DNA of 64,000 nt from Phaeosaccion multiseriatum (lineage: Eukaryota > Ochrophyta, other classes). Positions 48,001-60,000 of the stretch are shown piece after piece. Position 1 is the first letter of the stretch. The number at the start of each line of letters is the position of its first letter. Made by a program: the position numbers and the translations under genes. The stretch lies in contig OZ218950.1 in NCBI GenBank assembly GCA_965112735.1, forward strand, positions 4,402,001 through 4,466,000. The letters run 5' to 3'. The notes beneath the pieces were generated by a model. That model did not search any database. It was not told where the DNA came from and was given only the letters and a program-made list of their open reading frames with translations.

Positions 48001-51000
48001 TGCGGAAGTTGTCGAGCAAGGCCTTCCACCATCGGGGTCAGCTCAAACTGCAGCTTGGCAGTGCACATCCCAATCTCCTGCTGCAGAAGCATTTCCATGA
48101 CCTTGGAGTCGCTCCCTCTCATCTCTCCTCCCTCTTGAGGCAGGCGCATGAGGCCTCTCCAGGACACGCCCAGCCACCGGAGAGAGGCGGCCAGCTGCTG
48201 CAAGCGGGGGGAGAGGCTGCCGGCTGCTGAACCCTCCTCTTGAATCAGCAAAGTGAGGAGCCGGCTAATGTCCTCCTCGGCAGAAAGGAAGGGGGCGACC
48301 ATGTCCCGCTGGAGGATGTACATCCTCGTGCCCTGTGCGTCACGCATGGGCTGCGACACTTGCTCATAGAGCAGCCGCAGACGTTGTCCACTCAAAAGTC
48401 GGACCCAGGGCAGAAGCTTCTCCTCCACGACGAACAGGCTCTCCAGCAGGGTACGGCCGGGCACCAGTAGGTCAGCGGTGTCTTGCTTCTTGGTGCCATC
48501 TGCGGGAGCGAGGAGGCCCAGCAAATGCCTCAGTCGGCTGCAGATGGAGCTGACTCTCCTCAGCTCGAGCTCCCGGACCTGGGCGTCGACAATGGACACC
48601 TGCTTGGTGTACGTCAGGAGGGTGGCGAGGAGGCTATTGGCGAGCGCCGGCGCGTGCTGCATGCACGACCCAGCGTCACTCTGGGACAACAAGCCGTCGA
48701 GGCTCAGTCGAGAGAGAAGCGCGACCCTGTCCTGCTCGACAGAGTCCTCGTGCGGCGCGGCAGAGCCAAAGCTGTCCATGTGCTGGGTGATCGCAACCTC
48801 GATGGCTTCCGCCTCGCCTGCTCCAAGGTCCAGCGGAACAAGCTTTCCTCGGACAAGGTAGCGAGCAGCCGTGCAGAACTGCGCGGTGGGTGCGCTCATG
48901 AGTGCCCTCGCTACGCCTCGGAGAACGAAGGACTCTGCCGCCTGGAGCGCTCGTGCAAGGGCGAGGCGATGAACTTGCCACGGCTCCCCTCGCTCCGATG
49001 CACTAATCACGGGCACCACGGGGAGCGATTCAGCCGCAACAGCTTGACTGCAGAGGAGTTGCACCAGCTTTCTCATCTGCCTCTCCGACGCCGCGAGGAT
49101 TCCGTGACCCGCCTCTCTCTGCATCGTGTCCTTGACACAGTCACAGTAGTTCCTCACGATTGCCCACACGAAGGCGTTCAAGGGGCTGACTCCTCTTCCT
49201 GCCGCTGCTGCTGCTGCTGGTGCTGGTGCTGCTGATTGGGTGGGCAGTTCACCACCCGTGCCGTTGCCCGGATGAAGCTCCATGAGGCGCGTTGCCGTGT
49301 CGATGGTGCGAAGCATGGTGCGGAAGGTGATCTGCACGTCCCCCACGAGATAAAACTCCTTTCGCCGAATGGAGTGCTTCGTGGCGGCATGCACCTCGAG
49401 CAGCAAGTGCACGAGCCTTTCCTTGCCCTCAATGTCGGGCAGCAGGCTGTACAGGATGGAGGCAATGTCGAGCTGAGCAAAAGCTTGCGCGCTACCGCTG
49501 GGCTCTGCTGCCAAGCCCTCGATGCCCACGTCCAACGGTGGCAGCCAAATGCGCACCATGCGATTCAGCAGCGCACTGGACAGCTTGTTGGAGCTGCAGC
49601 GACTGCTGTTGGCCGTCGCGAAGATGCGGAAGTCCGGATGAATGGAGTTGTCTGCCCTCCTGAGCTCCTCTCCATCCCCCTTCTCCAGCAGCGCCAGCAG
49701 CGGCGAGTCCTCAAAGAGCGAGTTGAGGCGCTCCACCACCTCACCTGGTGCGCTATCGATATTGTCGAGCATCACCCAGTGACCCTCTCGCATGGCCGTC
49801 ACGAGCTCGCTCTCCACGAATTCAAACACCAGCGTCGTCGGCTCTCTGCTCAACTCCTCCTCTCCTCTCCCCGCACCAGCTCCCAGGAGTAGTTCATCAA
49901 AGTCCGTCTGCAGCTGCTTCTGGAGGCGACGCCCGTTGTCTCGCACGCGATGATGCATATCTGCCAGCACGCCACCGTCGTACTCGCGACAACAGAGGCG
50001 CTCAAGACACTCACTGATCGTCCCTACCGCGGTGGCGACAGCCTCTTCGCCGCCGCTGCCCTGGCTGCTCCATGCCTCGACAGCCAACTTGATGGCCGTC
50101 TCGGTCTCTTGCAGCAAGTACTCCGCAGTCGCGTGCTGACCTTTGCGCTTGGCCTCCGCCGCAAGGAGGGGGCGAATGTTGACGAGGAGGAGCTGAGACG
50201 CGGCCTGCATCCGCAGCATACAGGCATGCCACATGCCCTTCTTGTGCTCTTTGACGCTGGTGGGTAGCAGCTGCCCAATGAGGTCGGACGTCTCCATCTC
50301 GTGCGTCATGGCCACCTCCACCAGACGCCTCTTGCACAGACGGGCAAGCTCCCGCACGATGCTGCTCTTGGCGCTCGCAGTGTCTCCCTCCAGCAACACC
50401 GCTCGCTTGCTTTGTGCGGCTGCTCCCAGAGCCTCGAGCAGCTGCACCGTGCGGTGGGAGTGCACCATAGCAACACCCGTCGCTCGTCCGTCCTCTCCTC
50501 TCTCCGTCTCCATCTCGCCTTGAGCCAAGTACACGGAGCCAATCCGAATCATGCCCGGCACAGAGTCGTCGATCTCGTCGGAGTGAGTCAGGTTGCGCAG
50601 TCGTGTAGACACCTGGAAAAACTCCGACCTGTCGATGACCTCCTGCACCCTGCTCTGGTTCTCTGCACTATGGAAGCGCCGGGCATACACCAGTGAGAGG
50701 AACTTGTTGAGAGCAAGGACGCGCACATCCGTGTCTCCCCCCTGCGGCTCTCCACCCACGTCGCCGGCTTTGTTGTAGAACCGAAAGTGGTCTTTCAAGT
50801 TGGCAGCATTGCTCTGGAGAATGTCCCGCAACTTGAGCAAGTCTCGTACGTTGAGCTCGTACGGAGCGCCTCGCAGTCCAATTTCTCTCTGAGACACGAG
50901 CTCCGCCACCTCGCAGTGCACTTGAAAGACAGCCTCGAGCTGCTCCGCTGTGATGACGCCCTCCTGCTGCTGCTCCGCCAACTCGCCTCCACTACTGTCT

Positions 51001-54000
51001 ACCCCCATGTCAATGAGGGAGAGGAAGTGGTACTTGGTGATGTCGAAGGTCTCGTCCCTGGTGAAGGGCTCGAGCTCCACACACGTGAACATGGCATCCA
51101 CAGAGCGAGGGAGCCGCTTCCGGCCCCCTCCTACATTGGCGGGGTTCATCGTGGCGAAGAGGCGAACGCCAGTGAGGTCCTCTTCCTCAAGAATCTCGCC
51201 GCTGCCAGGCACCACGTACTGGCTCCTTCCTCGCGTCATCAGAGGGACCAGACCCTCCAACACCTCAGGAGGAGCGAGGTTGATTTCGTCGAAGAGCACC
51301 CACTGCCCCTGCTTGAGCGCCGTCAGCAGGCTCCCGTCTTGCCACCTAAAGACGCGCTTGTGCCCATCCGAGCTTGGCACAATGCTCCCGAATAGCATCT
51401 CCAGGCTGGTGTTGGTGCTAAAGTTGATGCGCTGCACCTCGTAGCCCAGCAAGCTCGCCGCCGCCTCCACACACGCCGTTTTGCCCACCCCCGGAGGCCC
51501 TCGGAGCAAGAGGGGCGCGTCCGCGGCGAGGCAAGCGAAGATCCGTGACATATTCTTGAGGGTGGTGGCCGTGCAGTGCAGCCTCATTCTGTGTCTGAGC
51601 TCGAGCGAGTCGCCTCTGTTCCGACACTCCTTCATTTCATCCGAGTCCGCAGGAGATGCCGTCACACCACCATAGCTGCTCTGCACGAGGCCGGCCTTTG
51701 TCCAGCGCAAGGGCGTTTGCAGCGCGTCCGGCGACGGCTCCCCCGCAATGTCCCTCAGGAACGGCTTGGAGGCACCGAGCTGCTGCGCCTGGCACCAGTC
51801 CTCCAGGAGGGCAAGCACGCCATCGGTAGGCACCGCGTCATCCAAGACGAAGAAGCGCACACCCACAATCATGCTCGTCTGGAGCTGCAGCAGCAGCAGT
51901 TGTGCGTCTGCTGATGCTGCCCTCGCGCCCACTCGAAGGGCGGCGGCAGAGGCCGTGTAGTCGCACACCCGAAGGAGGTGGGCGAGGCTGATGGCGCTCT
52001 TGCGCGAGGCGCGACGCCCCTCCTTCAGCCTCTGCCACATGGCCTTGAGGTGGGCAGCGATGGTGTTGGAGGCAGTCCCAACGTCATGCCGCTTCAGCTC
52101 CTCGCCCACACCCCTCTGGAGGGACATGAGACGCCGAGTCAGCACCCGGCTTAGCAGCTGCTCGATCTCTGCGTCTGCGTAAGAGGGAACCACACTGGGA
52201 CAAGGGATGAAGACGAAGGGAGAAAGAGCACACGAGATCAGGGGGGTTGAGGGGTCGTTCGGGAAAGAAACCGCCAACACAGATCCCCTCTCTCTTTCCG
52301 AGCGAAGCCACCCCCAACTTACATCTCTGTGAAGCGTGACCTTGTCGCAGGGCTCACGTTGATCCGATCATTCGCGGTGTCGCGGTGGATGGAGGCGAAG
52401 ATTTGCATCTGGGCAGGCACGCCAATGGTCTGACCTCCCGTGGCCGTTTCTTTGGGCCCGCCCCTGCCCGACGAAGGGATGCGCCGAGAAATATCCTCCG
52501 TCAGGTTGAAGGTGCGTCCGGGCTCGAGAAGGCTGTTGAGCCGCTCGGTCACGGACTGCTTTGGCAGATTGAAGTCCGCCAGAAACAGAGCCTGCGAGGA
52601 TGGAGAAGAGGTCAAGGGGTGAGCACGAGAACACGCGAAGACGGAGGAACGCACAGCGAGGCCGAACACTATCGCGCTCTGCTCTCACCTTGCCCTCCAG
52701 AACGGCGCGAGTCACTGGGCCTTCCCTGAAGCTGAAGATTGGGTCGGAGCTGTCGTCGTCAAACGTCTATTACAGGGTATGAAGAGGGCATGATGGCAAG
52801 ATCGAGGGTCGTGTTTAAGTCACAGGAGTAATGAAAGGCGTACATAGGTGAGAGTCATGGCTTCAACGTCGCCCCCACTCACCCTTCGTATTGCCCCTGT
52901 GAGGAAGGACAGCTTCTCTGCCAGCTGCTTGACAGCGTCGTCAGCCTCCCGCACCGAGTAGAGGAGCTGCTCGCGGATCTTGCCGGTCCTTTGAAGACAG
53001 TCTCGCATGGCCGCCACCAGCTGCGGACTCTTGGCGGGCTTGACCTTTGCAACTCTCCGGTGATCTGCCTCCACCGCAGCAAAGCCACTCAATCGTCCGT
53101 CTTGCACCGGCTCCTGAGCTGCTTCCTCCATGTCGGATGAGGAGGAGGAGCTGCGTCGCAGCTTCATGGGAACACTCTCGCTCTCACTCTCGGAGGAGGA
53201 GCCACAGCGGTCGCCAGAGAGTGGTGGTGGTGGTGGTGGTGTTGGTGGTAGGGCACTCGCTGCTACCACCACCCCTGTCCCTGTAGATTCGTCCTCGTCG
53301 GATGAGGAGGAGCTGCGGCTGCGGGGAGGTCTTACGGGTACTCTCTCACTCTCACTCTCAGAGGATGAGCCATGGCGCCCTCCCGGTGTGGGTGCGGCAT
53401 CATCGGCATCAGGCGCAGGTGGGTCGAAGACAGACCACTCTCCGTCGCTAGCGGTCTCGCCTCCACTCGACTCGTCATCTTCATTGTCATCGGTGGAGTA
53501 TCCGTCCAGGAAGTAGGAGTGCTCGTCCTCAGCATCACTCGAAGCTGGCTTGGGGCTGCTTCCTTCTCCATGTTGAGCGTTCTCGCACTCATCGCTGTCG
53601 TCGTCGGCGTACTCATCGAGGAGGGGTACCGCGGAGCAAAGCCCTTGAGCTTCGCCTCCTTCACACTCATCATCCGACAGGTCCTCCTCCTCCTCCTGTT
53701 GTGCGGTCTCTGCCTCCTGCTTGGACAGCCGAGCGAATGCGTCCATGGCGACACGAAGCTGCAGGGCCTGGTCGCGGAGATCGGAAAGGTCAGCGGCTGG
53801 CGCCTCTTTCCCCACTCCCACCACGTCGAGTCTCGCCACTGCCCGAAGCACGCTGTCGTGGACTTCCTTCATTGCCCCTTCCAAGCTAAAAGGGTACATT
53901 TGGCCGACCAAGTCTGCCCCTTCAGTCTCCGGGGACAGGAAGCAGCGTTCCAAGTGGTGCGAGTCGCTTCGTCCCGTGATTGCTGCCCACGTCTCCACCA

Positions 54001-57000
54001 GAAGCTTCTTGCAGGCGGTGGGGCCCACCAGCAGCACGGGCTCGTGGTTCTCGGTGGCGAGGAGGAGCAGGGCAAGGGCGCGCAGGAAGGAGGTAGGCAT
54101 GTCCTCCAGCAAGGCGTGCACTCCCTTCACGTCCACGCCCTCGATGGCCTTGCTCAGACTGCCCAGTCTCACGATGAGCTTGCCACCAGCAACCGTAATG
54201 TCGCACGCCGCTCTGGCGGTGGCAGCGTGGGCCGTCGGAGGGGTGGTGTGGTGCAGTCCAGAGAAAGGTAGCAAGTCATGTGCGCCGGCACCTACTCCAC
54301 TACCAAAGCCCTCGTGCAAGGCGCTCACGACGCGATCGAACGCGTCTTGAGTGGCGGTGCTGGAGAGCAGAAGGCTGGCGCCCGCGAGGTACCAGTGCTC
54401 CTTCTCGTCGACATTTCCCGTGGGGAAAAGGAGCTTGCGCCGCTGCGACCACTTGATGAGATGGCGCAGAGTGATGCGATTCCGCACATCCCCCGTCGCC
54501 AGCACCTCGTACACCGCCGCCAGGCACTCGGCAATGCTCTGCCCGCAGCTGCCCTCCTCCCACTCCATGAGGATCTGCTCCACCTCCACTCGCGTGAAGT
54601 CCTGCATCTGCACCTCAGAGAAGCGGCTGCGGAGGGTCGAAGGAAGCACATTGCGCCCAGCGTACCTAACCATAATGTATAGAGAGAGAGAGCAAGGAAG
54701 AGAGAGGGAAGGTAGACGCACAGCGAGTCAGCGATGATGCTTGGGAAGAGAGGAGACGAGAGGGGACGAGAGAACAAGAGAGAGGTAGAGATGAAGAGGG
54801 GAAGAGACGAAGAGACTCACCCACTGGCGTTCTGTGTAGCGAAGAAGCGGAAGCCATCTGCCGCTCGAATCTTTTCTGCAGTGCCAGGCACAGACAGAAC
54901 TGCGCCCGCCCCTCCCTCCAGCAGAGGCGCCAGCATGCTCAGCACGTTGGGGTCCGCGAGGTTGAACTCGTCTGCGAGGAAGTAGCTGCCGCTCTTCATA
55001 GCGCGGTAGAGAGCGCCTTCCTGGAACTCAAAGCGGTTGCCCACAGGAATGGGTGAGCCGAGGTAGTCCTGCATGGTGGTGGTCTGCGTGTTGTTGACTC
55101 GCTCCATGTGCACGCCTGCTGCGGTGGACAGCTCCACGAGAAGGGAGGTCTTGCCGCAAGACGCGGGGCCTTCAAGCAGCACAGGGTAATTGCACACGAT
55201 GGCCCCCTGCACCTGCTCGGCGTAGGCTTTGCGCTGCTCGGTGAAGACGTGCCTCTCGGAAGAGGACGAGGTGGAGGTGCTGTCGAAGAGAGAAGGGAGA
55301 GCGCACCCTCTAAGGGACAGCCGCGAAGCCACTTCTTGCGCCATACGCTCGCCTTTGCTCGAACTCTTGAAGAGGCCGGCGACAACAAGCTGAAAGGCCC
55401 CGGCGAAAGCGCTCTCGATGGAAGGCACGCTGGCCTCTCTCTGTACCCGCAGGCGGAACGTGCTGTCGAGAAGTCTCGTCAAGTGGCGAAAGGTGAGCTG
55501 CTCGCCAAGCAGGGCCGCGTCCAGCTGGCCGGGGCCGATCTCCGACCACACATAGAAGCACACGTCAACGATGCGTCCGCACGCGGTGCTGCTCTTGTCG
55601 ATGCCCAGGAGCGCCGTCGCCAGGACCCGCACCTCTTCCTTGAAGGCGTGCTCGTCCTCGACCCGAATGTCTTCCATATACACGTTGGCCAAGCGGTTAA
55701 GCAGCGCCGGGGAGGGCTCCGGCGATGGCCGAGAGCTGTGCCCCACCGAGGCCACGTTGGGGTCTGCGACGGTCATGGTGGCAAAGGTGCGGAAGGTGGG
55801 AGCTTTGGCGTTCACGGGGTGCCACGCCTCGTTCGGGTCTGTCTCTCCATTCTCCGTCAGTCGCCAGTCCACAGGGTCCTCTAGCAGGGGGTTGAGTCTC
55901 TCGAGCACGCAGGCGTCGGCATCACTGATGTTGTCCAGCAGCAGGAAGCTCTTGTCACGCAGCGCTTGCGTCACCAAGCCGTCTTGCCAGGCGATGCGTG
56001 GAGTCGAGACGGCCGCAGCTGCAGCCGTAGTCCCGGGCTCGGCGCAGCTGCTGCTGCTGCTGCTGCTGCTGCTACTGCGTGGTGTCTGCCCACCCACGAG
56101 CAGCGACACGTCCGTCTCCGGCGTGAGACAGATCTGCACGCACTCCATCTGGCAAAGCTCCGCCATGGCCAGGATTAGAGCGCTCTTGCCTGCCCCCACG
56201 GGCCCGACCAACAGCGTGGGAGTCTGGATGCGGCAGCACCTTGGGGGTTGCAATTGAATTGTGCAGACAGCAAAGAACAAGAACAAAAAAAGTAGGGGGA
56301 GTGGGTGGGTGGGCAAGGTAAGCGAAAGGGCGGACTGAGAAGGTAAGGCACCAGCTCCCCCGTACATGGCCCTCATATCTCACCTGGCGATCTGCATCAG
56401 CGATCTCTTGAGTCTCGGCGTGAGAGCAAAGGGGGCCGCGGGGACCCGCGTCAGCGCCTTGTCCTCGTGCTCGCGCTGGACTCGCTCCACTGCGGCGCGG
56501 TGAGGGCTCTCGTATCCCGCCACGTCCAGGATGCTCTGCACGACCATTGCCACGGCGTCTGGGTGTCGGAAGCGGTGTAGATACACTCGAGCAGCGGCAC
56601 TAACGACCACACTCTTGTCCAGCGCAAGTGGGCCTCCGCTGCTGTTGCTGCTGGTGGTGGTGGTGCTGCTGGTGGTGGTAGCGGTGGTGGGGGTGGTACT
56701 CTGTTCCACCGCCAGTGCGAGCAGGTCTTTGCAGCAGGAAGAGATGCCAAAGTGAATGCCAAATCGGCTGAAGAAGCCCTCGGAGAAGACCATCCTGCAC
56801 ATGGCCACATGCATCCGAAAGACCAGTCGAAGAGACGCCTCGTCGATGCGCGAAGCGAGCGCATGCTGCTGGGTCTTAAAGAGCTCGAAGACCGCGCCAT
56901 CCTCCTCATTCACCAGGCCGATGGAGAACTGCCCCGGCGAGGGAAGTGTGACTCCGTCGAATGGTAGGCGCACCTCTCCGATGCTGACTCCGCTGCAGTC

Positions 57001-60000
57001 GACGCGCAGGGGCACTTCTCCTCCATGCCCTTCGCATGCCGCTGCCGATGGCCACAAGTCGGCGATCATCCCTGCCACCACTCCTCGCGTAGACGCCTGC
57101 CGGAAGCGCGCTCCGTAGGTGCCCCACATCTCGAAGCCAACAATGGCGGCCAGGTCATCGACGCTTTCACCGGAGGACAGCCGCTGAAAGGCATGATCCT
57201 TGACTTGCAGCAGCTCGCGGATAGAGGTGACGGCGTAGCCCTTGCGCTCGGTAAAGGCGGGGAAGTCTTTTTCAGCAGCGTCTTGAGAGCCCTGCATCCA
57301 GCGGCCGAGGCTGTCATGGAACTCCACCATCTGCTGGGCCTGTACGGCGAATGTGCACTTGTGCTGTGGGTGGGTGGCGACGAAGAATGACTGGAGAACG
57401 TCTACCCACTCCTCCTTGGGCAGCTCCGCAAAGGCCAGTGGCATGAAGCGACTGAGGAAGCTCTCGGAGAGCTGCTCGCGCTTGCCCTTGAAGAAGCCCG
57501 AGTTGGGGTTCTGCGTGGCGAACAGTCGGAAGTCCTTGTGCCTCTCAATGACACGGATGGCAGTGGAAGCGTCAGCGGGGTTACGCAGCGTGAGTCGGCC
57601 CGTGTCGAGGGCGCCCTCGATAGACTGCAGCACTGAGTCTTGGGCGAGGTTGACTTCGTCGAGCAGCAGCCAGTGGCCATCCCGGAAGGCCACGGTGAAG
57701 GGCTGCTCCATCGTGGCGAACTCGTCGTTCGAGGTCAACACGACATGCCCGAACAAGTCATCAGTCGTCACAGTTCGGCTCATCTGGAGGGAGGAGGAGC
57801 AGAAGGTGGAGGGGGAGCAGAAGAAGGAAGGAAGAAACAGAGTAAGCAACGATAAATCGAGGAGTAGGATTGACATGAATGTGTAGAGACACATGCACAC
57901 AGACAGCCGAACTTACATTGAAACGAACGAGCTTTCTTCCGACGCTCTCCGCTGCCTTCTGCACAGTAGCGCTCTTGCCCACTCCGGTGCCGCCCTCCAG
58001 CAGAATGGGGGCCCGACTGTCCGTCAGCAGAAGCACCTTGTCCAAGTTCTTCTGCGTGGTGCGAGTGAGCACCATCTTGCTCTCTCCCGCCTTCACCCCT
58101 TCTCCTCCTCCAGCCGCCGTCTGCGGTGCGGGTATGTCCAGGATTTCGTTGACAGAGACGCCGCCACCACCACCACCTCCCTTCTGTGCGTGTGCTCCTC
58201 CACTGCTCATCCTCCGGCCTTCAGCCGCAGGCTGCTGCTTACTCTTCACTTTGAGCTTGTCTGCCATCCTCTGGAAGTGAGAGGTCTTGAGGGAGTCCAG
58301 GGGGGAGATGGCAGAGAGCGACTTGGTCGTCGCGCTCTCACTCAGGTAGAGCCGCCCATCGCTGGACGCTGCCTCGGCTGTGGCAGTGGCCTTCCGCAGT
58401 GCATCGCCGGCTTCATCGTCCGCCGCTGTGTCTCCGCAGTGGTTCGCGGCGCAGAGGGCCTCTGTCTGGGTGTGACTGAGGCTGAGGGCCTTGGCGAGCA
58501 GGGCAGTCACAAATGTCCGAACGTCCTTGGATGGGTGCGTCGAAAGGCCCAACAGCTCAGGGACACACGCCCCGATGAGATGCAAACTCCGTTGGCAAAG
58601 CACACTTGTCAGTCGCCGCAACTGAGCCTCCTGCTCGAGGGAGGGAGCTGGGCTGCCACCGAGCTGCACGAGACACCTCTTCACAAAAGCAACGCGCGTC
58701 AGACGCTCTTGCATATGTGCCTGCTCCGACCAAAACGGAGTGGAAGCCGGGAGGACATCCAGCACTCGAAGAAGGTCCTCGTCCACCCACGGTGCCGCGA
58801 GGAAGCACGCCAACTTGTCGTCGCTCAGAAGTATCTCCTGCAGTATCTGCAAAGACCTCTGAGAGCCGCTCTCCACATTGGTGTCTGTGGCGGTCCACGA
58901 CCAAAGGACGCGCAGCAGCCGCACCTGACACAGCACCAGAGACCTTCGGAGTGAGACAAGAAGCTCCTCCACCCCTTCGGCGAGCAGGGGCGATTCGTGG
59001 AGAAAGAAGATTAGCGCAGAGCCTTCCGTCCCAAAGAGTCTCTGAAGGTTGGGGATGGGCTCCTTGGAGGGGTCCGTCATCTCCAGCAGCATGTTGGTGA
59101 GCCACAGCAGGGTGGACATGCTGCTCTTGGCGGAAGGCACCGCGGATTGGGCCTCCTGCAGGGTGGCCAGGAGGATGGATGGCACCCCCGCAGCAACGTC
59201 CCTCGCCAGCTTCGCATCTGGACAGTCCACGAGGTGCTTGTAGACCGCGTCGCTGGTGTTCTTGAAGTAGGGTTGCACGCGATCCGTGAGCAGCTGCAGA
59301 GCGCACGCGGGTTGTTTCTTCGCAGAGGCCACGATGAGGGTACACAGCGTCTCTGGTGTCGCGTGGTGCGGGTTGGCGTAGAGTATAGACAGCACTTGAG
59401 ACACCTTGTCGCCCACCAAGTCTTGCAGCTCCTCTACCGAAGCGAGCTGCTGGGAGGACACACGATGAAGCTCGTGCTGTGCGAGCGCCTCCAGCACGAC
59501 CTGGCAGCTTAGCGCGGCCTCAATATCCTTCCGAGAGATGCCCTCCTCTTCCTCCTCCCCGCTGTTGTCCAAGCGACGGTATAGCAGGGCGAGAATGTCG
59601 GTGATAATCAGCAGCAGAGCACTTTCTTCAGCCCCACCCGCAGATGCTTTCAACTTCTCGCGAAGCTGTACCAGCACGACATCGAGGAGCCACTTGCCAC
59701 CGAGTCTGCTGTCCACGCTGTCCTCGCCTAACGACCTCTGCAGCGCTGGAAGGCACGCCTCAATCGCCCAGGAGTCGCTGCTCGTCACCACGCTTTCAAA
59801 GACCTCTGTCCAGTGCGAGGCGAAGGATGGTAGCTGACACGCTTCGTACAGAGGCATGGAGAGCGCTCGTGCCAGTCGCGGAGAGCTGAGCATGGGGCCT
59901 AGCAGCAGCTTCACTTTGGCCTCTGCTGGGGAGGAAGTGGGATCTTGTAGCAACAGGCCTCCTCCCTTGCTGCGCCCGTGGAGCAGGTCGACAAGCCACG

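Noticed and set aside
42374-54271. Antisense plus-strand frames of 200-300 codons inside the giant gene (e.g. 42374-43210, 50787-51395, 53372-54271)
   Set aside because: They are shadows of GC-rich coding sequence; none has family-like motifs or splice-consistent extensions.
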